From Clitopilus passeckerianus (Eukaryota; Basidiomycota; Agaricomycetes; Agaricales; Entolomataceae): 64,000 nt of DNA. Below, one piece after another: positions 23,882 through 34,227 of this stretch (positions are counted from its first letter, which is position 1; the number at the start of each line of letters is the position of its first letter). The notes below the pieces were generated by a model. The model saw nothing but the letters and a program-made list of their open reading frames with translations. It was not told the origin of the DNA and did not search any database. The translations under genes were made by a program, and so were the position numbers. The DNA is taken from assembly GCA_944990035.1 (NCBI GenBank), contig CALYLX010000159.1:930001-994000 (forward strand), read 5' to 3'.

Positions 23882-24083
23882 ATCTATACTATACATCTCC
23901 ACTATTTCTTTGTATCAAGGATACTTTCTATCACACAAATATTCCATCTATCTCAACTGCTCTATTATGTATCTCGACTAGTCGGTTTCTTTCAATCTAA
24001 TTCTGAATTCATTATTACAAACTTTGTAAATACTGGTCTATTTCGTATGGCGCGATTGATACACACTATATTGTGGGGGCGAA
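23882..24083. other. 3' flank of the NACHT-ankyrin gene
   Basis: AT-rich flank after the stop codon at 23879-23881; no gene seen. Confidence 0.4.
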
Positions 24084-24084
24084 C

Positions 24085-25375
24085 TACAACGTGCTCATGG
24101 CGTCGTTGGCCAATTCAACCCTTCCCGAGGCCCACATACCAGACTGAAGCATGACATGGCCGTCGAGAGTTGACGCAGCCACCTCTCGACCATCTGGATG
24201 AAGGACGAGTGAACATCCGAACCATGATACAGCCAAAAGAATGGTTTGGTTCTGATTCCTGCTTTTTCTTTTTTTCTTCCACCCGCTCCATAACTGGAAG
24301 TAAGGCGAGCAGGTGCCTGGCAAGCAATACGTAGCATTGGCCCTTTACATGTCTTTCGAACCATGTTCAATATGACAATCGTATGCAGCGAGTTGACATG
24401 AGCGCCCGGGTTGGGTAGGAGAACAAAGGCACGTATGGAGGGCAAAAATATCAGTGGGGAGACTCAAAGATGCGGAGCAAAGACGCGGGATGTCGTGAAA
24501 TAACGGTGGGCTATGCCGAGGGAGCAATTGATTTTGTGGAGTTACGACAGGATGAGAGGAGACTTGACGGCGGACATTAGCCTTCATTTGATGGCGAAGA
24601 AGAAGGCGAAGAGGAAGGGAGGATTCGGATTCAAACGCGAATATGAGTGCCGCCCGTGCTTACGGTGGGAAGAGGCGATGTGGTGGGATGATGTTGTTCG
24701 TGGTTTCTTGAAGATGCGCCGGCGAGTTTGAGCGAGTTTGATGCCCTTTGAGCCTGGTTTAGGAGGGGAGATGGATAGGGAGGAAGGAAAGCCAGAAGTA
24801 GAGCCCATCTCTTCGTCCTAAGCTTCAGCAGCATTATTCGATGAAGCTGAAAGTTTCGCTCGCTAGGCGAATATGGCGCCGTCTCTGGCAGAGGTGGGTA
24901 TCTATCTCAAGCAATAAGGTAAGCTAAGAAAAGACAAGAAAATATGGACATACCGTAACACCGTCTGCAGCAAAGTACGCATTGATATCTGTATCTCTAT
25001 CATCCAAAGGTTTTCGGCCTAAACCTCTCCAGCCGATCGAAAGTGAACGTTCGAACATTTAGACAGTCATGTCTCTTGACGTAGATACGAGGCATCAGGA
25101 ATCCACCGACTACTGGAACCTTAGCACCTCATCATGATGCCCTGTATACGTCCTATGCGACTCAAATGATGCAGCCTCCCTACTGAGACGGGTCGAATCT
25201 GTGACCGGTGCACGAGGGCAATGAATTATCCGTCATGCGATAACTGGAAGTCGCAGGCCGTTGAATGTGTGTAGTGTATGGTGTAGGACAATACCAGACG
25301 TTGGCTTTATGTGTTATGAGCAGAGCACCCATCGTTAGTTTGGTGAAATCTTGAGTAAGTGGATCAAAGACACGG
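24085..25375 (-). pseudogene. Decayed partial copy B of PWP2/UTP1
   Basis: On the minus strand this follows PWP2 in order: the intron 3/exon 4 junction (near 25330), the end of exon 4 with the matching DNA for RFRPKTF and a GTATGT donor (near 24955-25050), the start of exon 5 with GIKLAQTR.RIFKK against GIKIAQTRWGIFKK (near 24750), IFALHTC (near 24440), and the late WD-repeat segment HPDGREVAASTLDG against RPDGGEVAVATLNG (near 24190). Large internal deletions and frame changes break it. As in copy A, introns are retained. Confidence 0.75.
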
Positions 25376-25689
25376 ACCTTCATCTACCTCATTCTCATTT
25401 ACAGGGTTTAAGAGAGTTAAGAGAGATGGGAAAACAAACGCGTCTCTTTCACCCTCGGCGCCTCCTTCCACCATGATCATGATTCCGCCCAACAACACTC
25501 TTGCTTTCTCCCCTGCCCAACCCATCCAGCGAATAGTCAACGCATATACCAGTGTCTCACCGAGAATGTAGCTCGACAAATACTGAGGAAATTCTAAGAC
25601 ATTTTTCACCCTAGAACAAGAAAAAGACCGTGACAGCATCTCAAGTAAACCTTTGGGACAATGGAAGATACATAGCTTCAAAACCCTCT

Positions 25690-27490
25690 TCGCTTTCGTT
25701 GCCGTCGTTTTGGCTGCTGGCCATGGCTTCTTTCAAATTCAGGCCACATCCGATTTAGTCGAGAGTGGAACCACAACTTCAGGCTGAACGATTGGAACTC
25801 TATTTTCAAGGGGGTGTACAATTGCGAAGCATTCTTCTGGTACGTGCTACAATTTCTAGTCCATACCTTAAAAGTCTGATGCTGGAAGGATATAGGTGTA
25901 TCTCAAGATAAACGCGTCTTCTTCTCTCTAATGTTTGACCTCGAGGAATTTAGTGTGTTGGAACTGGAGGACGCTCACCATGCCCAAGCTCATTTTCGCC
26001 GCCCACCCATCTCTCGATCAACTCCCCACCACACTCTCGTCGTCACAGGATGCAGGCGTTTCCCAGACGGAGACCTGACCCCATCAACGTCCTTCACCTG
26101 TCCTGCCTCTTGGAGCAGAGCCAACAATGCCCAAAAGTCACCTTCAAGTTTGAAAGCCTCTTCAGGCAGTTCCAGAGCCAGAAGCTCTTGACGATCGCAT
26201 CAAACGACCCCGAGGGAAGAGAGAAGATGATCCTTAAGTCGGGATGAGACAAAACTTTTCTGATCACTTGGAGTTTACTACCGGTTTCTTGCTAAAGGAG
26301 ATGCATCCCATGATTGAGGTAAATCTCTCACCCGTCTACCTCTTCTCCGGCTCCGATGCCAATACAATGTTTCTCGTACAGGCATCCACCACACCCCTCC
26401 CTCTCTCTTGCAAGGGTCGACCCACCTGAGCACGTCTAGGAAGATCGCAGAGCTGAGCCAGCGAAACAGGCTCGTATACATCCCCTCCCATGCCACACTC
26501 TCCTTCTTCCCCCGTTAAACCTTCTCGGAGGCCTTCAACGTCCGGCCCTCCTCCCTCCCGTCAGATGTCTCACTCTTCCACTCACTATTACGGACCAACT
26601 ACTCTTCCCCACCCTTCCCTTTTCCGCTCCTTCCCCCTTTATCACCCGGATCACACCCTCCCAATCTTATCCTTGAATGGCCATTGGCTGAGTTGCGGAC
26701 AATGAAACATCATTCACCCAGAGCGATGTTTGCCTACTGGTACCTTATCGTGTCTAGAGGCGGTGGAGCAGTCAGCAGGTCCTTGTTCTCGCTACCCCAC
26801 TCTTGCCCAATTCCACCACACAGTTGATGCCTATCGTCATCGAAGCAGGAGGGCGCAAGGTGTTGCTCGTCTACGGTCTCGCGCAAAGTCATCGACCGCA
26901 ACTCCCGCCTGGGCCAGTTGACGACCTGATTGTTGACACTCGAAAAGTTGTTCAGACCCCCTCCACACGCAGACCACTACTCGACCTCGACCACGCCGTC
27001 ACATTGTACTCTGAGTAAGACCCTTTGTATCCACTCCGCCCTCGTTGACTTCGGGTGGCACCCTGCAAATTCCAACTTTCGACTTTGCTGAATACGGATG
27101 TCTAGTCCCACATTCGTTGCATTGGAAAACCTTCTTCCTACCGCCGTACTTCCTCTCGTCCTTTCCCTCTCGACGTAGAGGCTCAATGCTCTAATTCGTA
27201 CCAATGCACCCGTTCCAAGCCCCCCAGTGGAAGAAGAATCCGAACCCTCGTTTTGCAGAAAGACTCTATCACCGAGCGCCCCTAGTCGCGGGAGGGTTGT
27301 CTCAGCTATACCTATAGAAGAAGCCTCGATTTGGCTCGTGGCGACACAGGCAGAGATGCAAGCGAACGAGGCGAGGACTGGCCTGTTGATGCTCGTTGGA
27401 GGCTGGAAGGGGACGGTTGACAATTCTACGCCCAGCGGCCCTATTTCCGCTCCCTCGACCTCCGATGTCAAGGCTTCCAGAACAGGATAA
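25690..27490 (+). pseudogene. Unidentified decayed gene
   Basis: Protein-like plus-strand stretches follow each other with frame changes: one containing KLLTIASNDPEGREKM (near 26190), one containing SDHLEFTTGFLLKEMHPMIE (near 26270), one containing LYHPDHTLPILSLNGHW (near 26640-26690), one containing IEAGGRKVLLVYGLAQS (near 26840), and one containing ASIWLVATQAEMQANEART (near 27340). Each reads like a real exon piece, but stops and shifts separate them. I do not recognise the family. Confidence 0.4.
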
Positions 27491-27699
27491 TCGCAATGGG
27501 TAGAAGGAAGGCAGAACGTGCTACAGCTGCCACAGCGAACGGGGCGACGAAGCCTTTCACCTGGAGTTTGGAATGAGTTGTGTAGCGTTTCCGGTGAATA
27601 TGCATATGAGAGCGTGGGGTAGGGGGCAAGGAAGAAAACCGGTTTGTCGGGGGCGCTTGCAGGTGTAGGCGCATGAGGAAGGAATTGAGAAAGTGTCCT

Positions 27700-27960
27700 T
27701 GACGGTTAGCGCCCCAAGCCGTATATGTCCTATGGAGCCCAACGGTGCAATCTTCCTAACAAGATAGTTTGGTGTCTTCCAGACTTAAATGTGTTCGCAA
27801 AGACTTTCCCGTGATGCGAGAATTGGATGTTGCGGACTATTTTTTCGAGATTTGATAGTGGGGAAATTTATGGGCACACGCCCATCTCCCATCTGTAGTT
27901 TGGTGCAATCTCGAGGTGGATCGAAGATACGGAACTTCGTCTACGTCATTGTCAATGGTT
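27700..27960 (-). pseudogene. Decayed partial copy C of PWP2/UTP1
   Basis: A short minus-strand piece matching the intron 3 end and exon 4 of PWP2. It keeps DNA close to ACATCCAATTCTC, then a TGGAAGAC.CCAAAC segment and the TTGTTAGG.AG.TTGC segment in the same order (27730-27830). Its distal end resembles that of copy B (27895-27960 against 25330-25390), so B and C probably share an ancestor after the first duplication. Confidence 0.65.
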
Positions 27961-28010
27961 GGACGGTTGATTCTTTAGGAGGAAAGGGGTGAGATAAGAG
28001 AGGTAAGAGA

Positions 28011-28383
28011 GATAGAGTGGGTTCGGGAGTTCGGGAGTGCGAGGGGAGTGTGAAAACTCCGAGACCAAAGGATTATGGGCGTCGCGAACAAGCTGGATCT
28101 ATTCACAAAAGTCGAAGTCAACTGCATCTCAAAGTGTTGCAATCAATGCTTGAGCAAATACACATAGCAGAATATTTTCGGTTCAGATTGGTATATAAAC
28201 AAAAGACAGAGACAGACAAAGAGCGACAGTTGAGAAAAGAACTTGAAGGAAAGGGTAGACGTTGTTCTAATGTCCGGTTTAACTTGTGAGATTACTCTTG
28301 CTGGTTAGGAGCATCATTTGGCCGCCATGTTCCCAAGCGAGTGCCTTCACCGCCCTGCCCACTCCACTCCTCATTTCTAGAAG
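28011..28383. other. Intergenic, 3' flank of the chitinase gene
   Basis: No supported gene; a GA-rich stretch at 27980-28040. Confidence 0.4.
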
Positions 28384-31300
28384 TTAGTCAGTATATGACA
28401 GGGAAACGCGAAAGGGTGGATTGACGAACGCATTGGGGTAACCCTGAGGAGCATTCAACTGAGCACGGCGAGGAGGACCATATCCTACAAGACCACGACG
28501 GTTAATGACAATTCCTGGGACACCACTAGAAGCCGGTGAGTCGACTGAGCTTGTGAACCAAGGGAAAGATCTACCGTTGCCATGCGTTCAAGTGGTCAGC
28601 GGTTGAGGGCACCGCAGCATTACCACCATAAGATTCCCCCATCTAGAGGGGGAGAGCAAGATTATTAAGGACCAAAGGAAGAGTAGCACAGACACGTACG
28701 GGGTGGGTATGGAAATTCGCGACCAGGACATATCCAGCTGGAGGTGGGCGGCCTGATGCACCCTCAGGATTCCAGAGATCGATACCTGCAGCAATGCCTG
28801 GAGGAGGACGTAGCTGGTTCATCGGTCTGGAGCGGTCACGAGGAGCACGCCGGATGAAAATACGGCTGGGGTCTGTCCCAGCGACGTAAGTCACGAAACA
28901 TTTTCATTAGAGAGAAATTTGAAGGTACCGTTTGGATCAGCGTAGATCCAGCCTCCAACTTCTTGGGCTGTTGTGCGGGTATTGAAAGAGTCATTCCAGG
29001 CTTCCTGCATGCTGGTCAATGCGATAGGAGTAAATAGTAGAGTTTCTACACTAACCTGGAAGGCTTGTTGAGCTACGGTGGATTCTGCAATCTCAGCAGC
29101 TGAAGGTCCTTCGGCGGCACCGCCCGTCCAAGCAGCAGGGATTTGTTGGAGCAGATCTATGTTGCGTGAGGGAAGGTAGAAAGGATCACACCATTTGTCG
29201 CGCTTTTCGAGTATGTGCAGGGAGCGGGGATTAACGCTTGTACCATTGAAAGGTTGAGATACAGGGTGAAGATGGCCAGGTGTAGCGAGACGTCGGTGAT
29301 GGGAGGGAGTACGGGGAACAACACTGCCATGAGAGTTACGATGCCCCTGAGTAGAATTTGCAACTCGAGGAACCAAGTCATCACGTTCAACGATAGTAAC
29401 AGCAGCGGCATTCATCAATCGGGACTTTCCTGAGGTATGGATAAACATACTATAACAGCACCTCAGAGTAGGAGCAACATACCGCTACAGTCAGCACAAC
29501 CACCAGTGCTGTAGTCCCAAGTCTTCTCTGAAAAGAGGTTAGACTGTAGCCATGACATGTTCGTAACATATGTTACCGTTGGGACAAGGAGGCACGCCAC
29601 AAGTAGGATCCTGAGTTTCAAAGACGCCCCAAATACCAGCTACCCTTGGAAGTGAGAACAAGATTGAGGTTAAAAGCGAATTGACACTGACTGATGTGTT
29701 TCTCGCATTTGCTAGGGGAGTAGTATAGTTAGTGGCTGCACGAAGCAATGCCATAGGTAAGACAACTCACGTTGGTTTTTCGAAATATTCATCCCCGACT
29801 GTTGCATCACGGTTATCGCAAGCATCCTCCCATGACCCAATGATGTCAAAGAGTTTGCTGGACCATTCGCGACGGCCAGGAGTATCCGCACAACCGTTGT
29901 CTCTAGGGTTGAATTCAGTATAACAGTCACAGAGTCTCCAACGAAAACTCTGACTTGAAATCCCCCCAGGATCCCTTGCAACTAAAAAAAAGTGGTCAGA
30001 CGCGAACAACGTTGAACTTTGTGGGCTTACGAATCATCGTCAACGCGCCAGACTACAAAGTCATGAAAAGGGATACACATTGTTAGAATGTAAAGCCTCA
30101 CTGCCGATTTCGCCACCCCAGAAGCTTTGGTCATCGCAAGCATCCGGTCTAGTACATTTTAGATCCCAGAACACTAATCCACACAAATTAAACATACTGA
30201 TTATAGGTTTTTCCGTCAATCGTTACGGGAGTGGATGCACACATCTTGAACCAGTCAACACCTAGTATCGTATCATGAGATATGCCCTAATAAAGGCAGC
30301 AATGCGACCTATACCACTGGCGATATCCCTGTGTACAAATCAACGTCAACGCGCCGAATGTGGACCAAGTTGAAACCTACCAAAGGCGCGACCACCACTG
30401 GTGTTTTCCGAAGGCTACACAACCATCGTCCCCGAGGCTTCCCCAGTGCGGCGTACAATGGTCGTCATCAGCACTGCTAACATACCATTTACCAATCATG
30501 CCTCCTGTAAAGCCTTGATCGTCGCATTCATCAGGTCTTATATTGGATCAGCTCTATCATCCCCTTCAACCCTGAAGAGGCTCACTTCTCATAACGCACG
30601 CCGTTGATGGTAACTGGAGATTCCTCGCATGCTTTCGTCCAATCGTAGCCATTGGGTATGTTCCATAACCTAGCGATCCATTGTCGAGTCCCGTACCCAG
30701 CGCAGTCCGTAGATTGCGCAGGTTCAGACCTGAGAAAATACGAGCAAATGCGACGTTAATTTGATTTGAAGGACCAATAAGCCGGTACTAACCAGTATGC
30801 GCCGAGTTCGAGGTTCAACGACACCTGAACTTTAATACCAGGTCCTGGCGTTGCCCCATCTAGACGATAGATGAGCCTCAATTCGACTTCAGATATAGAT
30901 TTCTATAACAGACCTTTGGGAAGCTGCTGGTCAATAGACCATATCATAGTCTAAACAAGTATCAGGTCCATCGTCCGAGTAGAGTATGAGATGAATAGAA
31001 TTTGGGAAAAACTAACGCCGCCAAAACAATTCTTGCCCTGACGTCCAAGTCAGCACGCATTGAAAGCTTAATCGGTTTAGGAGACTCACAGCCCATTCAG
31101 ATTTGGCGGCGCGTGTATCCTCATCGTCGAACGTGATAAGGTCGCCTTTGTAGTTGAACCATCTCGTCTCCGACTTCTTGTCGGAAACAGGCCGCAAGTC
31201 GCCATCTATGAGGAGGTCTGTGACCTCGAAACCAGCCAAGACACCACCTAATAGGTGATTGAGTGTTACAGGGTAAAGATTGGTAGGAGACGAGAAGCTT

Positions 31301-33131
31301 ACTTTCACCAGTACACTTGCCCTTCGCTCCACCGCCGGTCATATCACATCCGTAACCAGTACAGGTGGAGTCGAGCAACTTGTAGGAACGACCGTACCAG
31401 GCAAGGCCGAGGTTAACCTTTTTCAAGTCGACACCAGCCTTGACATAGAGTTTAGCACTGTCGATCATGTCTGTAAGCGAACTCTGAGGCTCCGCGGTAG
31501 AGTTACTTCCAGGAACATCGGTATCCCATGGGCCATCTGTAGCGAGTTTACTTCCGTCATTGAATTAAAACAGAAGAAATAAGTTACTCACGGTAGTCAT
31601 AGCTCATCATATTGATGAAGTCGAGTTTTGGGGCGATTTTGTCCAGCTCAAAGCCCTTCAAGAACCAGTATCCGGCGGGGGTGGCAAGAGAAATCAGTGA
31701 AGAATTGACACCGCTACGGAGTTCATCGAAGAACGAAGTGAGATTGGGGGTATCTGATGGCGGTGCCTGGCGTTCCGCCGCCGCCGGATACTCTGCCAGG
31801 AGGGTTCAGAAAGCGGAGGGAAAAGGTTGGAATGCACTAACCAAAATCAATGTCGATACCATCCACCTTGTAAGAGGAGATGAAGTTCTTCACCGAGTTG
31901 ATGAATGTGGCACGATTGGCTGCAGAACCAATCATGATGGAGAAGCGATCTTTGGTGGAACCTTCCGAAAAAGTCCATCCACCAACTGCAACCGAGACTT
32001 TGACTTTGCCTGCGGCCTTAGTGACGAGTTCTTTGAGGCGATCACCGTCGCCAGCATCACTGAAGCCGATAGTATTGTCCTCGTTTATGCCAGCAAATGC
32101 ATAACTACTTGAGATGAGAGCGTTTCCCGAGGCATGAACAGAAGCAAACACATACATGACGTGGGTTAATTCTGAAAGATCCAGCTGCGAGACCTTGACG
32201 GGATCACAGGTGCGGTTGGCGGCCCAGCCCGCATAGTATCCGACCTTTCGAGTCGCCTGCGAGCCGTCACACGTTGGAAGAGTCGCGTACCCACAATTAG
32301 AGATGCTTATGAACTTCAGAACAGACAAATATCGGGGACACTTGGCTGGAACGTACCAGGGATCCCCGTTGGGAGCAGGCTCACAAAACTCGGAGGTGAT
32401 ACCACAAAAGCCATAGGCGGAGCAACATGCCTTGAGGGGGCAATCACCACGGCTGGGAGACTCGGGACCACACTGAAGGTTTGGGTTGGCTATGAAGAGA
32501 AATAAGGACAAAAATGCATAGACCTAATTGCGAGAACATACTGGGAGGTGGGGGAGGCGTTCCTGTTGAGATGCAAATCACTTGATCGACCTGGAGGTTC
32601 GCGCAACCCTTCCATTTGTAGGTCTGAACAGAGGACTGATGTCAAAGTAAACGACCATATTCAAAGAACGTGACATACATTGACGTTGAATTGCTCGATC
32701 TGGGCCACGGTAATGCCAAATTTGGTCCCAATGGCTGCACAATAATCGCCATCGGCTACCTGAGAGGAAGATCGAGCCATATAACTTGTTTGCATGGCGG
32801 AGCACGAACCTTGTAAGTTGCGCAGGAGCCATCTGGGTTTGGTGACGGACCAGTCGAGGGAAGGTCACCAGCAGAGACACAGAGTTTAGCTCCAAGTTGG
32901 AGCGCTCCACAATCAAGGCCAGGGTTGTACTGGACAAGTTGGTCAACGCTGATGAGAGCGGCAGTCTGAGCAATGGGTGAGTAATGAAAGACATTCTATA
33001 GGTCCGTCGCTCACAGCAATATCCCAGCAGGTTGAATAAGGTTGGCCCACAGTGGCTGTCTTGCAGTCGGCAGCCAACGCAGTTTTTGAGGCGAGAAGGG
33101 ACAGTAGAGTGACCGCCAGTAAGGCAGCCAT
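28384..33131 (-). CDS. Secreted modular chitinase (killer-toxin alpha/beta-like): LysM-LysM-ChtBD1-GH18-Cys-rich-DUF4329-like
   Basis: A 27-exon model, 33131 down to the stop at 28384-28386, gives 1117 aa with all phases consistent; exons include 33131-33015, 32489-32357, 32305-31842, 31536-31303, 29953-29771, 29429-29056, 28872-28700, 28642-28575 and 28525-28384. In order: signal peptide (1-21), two LysM domains (about 24-75 and 92-140), a chitin-binding type 1 domain (CCSAYGFCG), and GH18 with the catalytic DGIDIDFE (about 342-349), whose Glu codon is split by an intron. Three Cys-rich modules follow (about 588-800; W..RLW, C..PVTI.G). A linker leads to a C-terminal DUF4329-like domain: GGWIYADP, then FHTHP (1044-1048) and PSTAD (1060-1064), then GVPGIV and GYGPPRR. 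GH18 cleaves chitin; LysM and ChtBD1 bind it. The overall layout recalls yeast killer-toxin alpha/beta subunits. Antagonistic use is inference. One 51-nt intron (32356-32306) is in frame and may be retained. Confidence 0.85.
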
Positions 33132-33198
33132 GATGGAGGAGTAAAGAGCGAAAAAACTGGGAGACTTAGAGATCCAGTGAGGCTTGATCTCGTAAGAG

Positions 33199-33206
33199 TA
33201 TAAATA
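33199..33206 (-). promoter_or_regulatory. AT-rich TATA-like element upstream of the chitinase
   Basis: Reads TATTTATA on the minus strand, 68 bp upstream of the start codon at 33131. Distance fits a core promoter; the sequence is a weak TATA match. Confidence 0.35.
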
Positions 33207-34227
33207 CAGGCATAGTAGGTCAAAGACACGAGATACTCCTTACGAGATCATGATACAGAATGAACGGCTCGAAAGTGCTCCACGAGGTAAGGAGACATGG
33301 TTTGAGGGTGCGAAAGCCAAGAAATCAATTTGTTGAACCCCAAGGAGATCTACGAAAGACGATTATCGAAGGAAGCACCTTCCAAGGACACTAATTGGCT
33401 GCACATTCGTGTCGGAGGATCCATTCTGCAAGGAACCGTTTTTCCTGAACTTCGGTGGCGGGTTAATTATGAGATTTCCCCGACGGATCTACCTGTCCGG
33501 GCGCTGATTTTGACTGCTTCCATGATAACACAGAAGGTTTCCGTTTGCCGAGGCGGTATCGCACTGTATTGCCTACAATTTCCATCCAAGTTGCCTCAAA
33601 AACACCGTTTATTCGACTGCCAAGACCTGTTACGGTCAGTGGAATTACTGATGTACTTTTTAACATTTCCCATCCAAGTCGGGTAACCATGCTAGGGCTC
33701 GGTGCAGCTGTCCGGCAAGGCAATCGTACATGCGGCGCACTGTCCTGAAATCTTCAAGAACAGATTTTGCAGTACGCGGGCTTTGTTGGCTTCTGCTAAC
33801 TGCAATTTGTCGGTGGGGAAAGGATGAGGTCAAGAGAACTGTATTGAGAATGGTGCCCTCGAAGATTGGAGAACAATGGAAATCATCCTCCTTTGTTTCG
33901 GGGGCGCATTCAGAGCTAGAGAGTAGTGACTTTATTCTCAGGACTGAGTGGCTCGTCAAAACCAACTTGGCCTAACTTCGCGCTTCAAGTTGCAGATTTT
34001 GTCACGCATCACGTTACGATCCCAGAACTGTCACGCCTTATCGGAACCAATTCTGCTTCCGCAGACACTTTCAAGTCAACTGAGGACGTCTGGCAGTGGG
34101 AAACAGAAATTCCATCAGAAATTCCACCGATCGTTCCATCATGCGTGCAACACCGTCTCGAAGAAACAACCGTTTCAAGTAATTACCATCAGAATAGCGG
34201 CGAACGGCAATAACGGCAGGGCGTACC
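33207..34227. other. Intergenic stretch with no supported gene
   Basis: Short overlapping frames on both strands. A minus-strand stretch at 33463-33723 reads in a protein-like way (GSRINGVFEATW) but has no start, partner exon or family I recognise. Confidence 0.4.

Noticed and set aside
31612..32112. 166-codon plus-strand frame
   Set aside because: Antisense to the GH18 exons of the chitinase, which has clear catalytic motifs.
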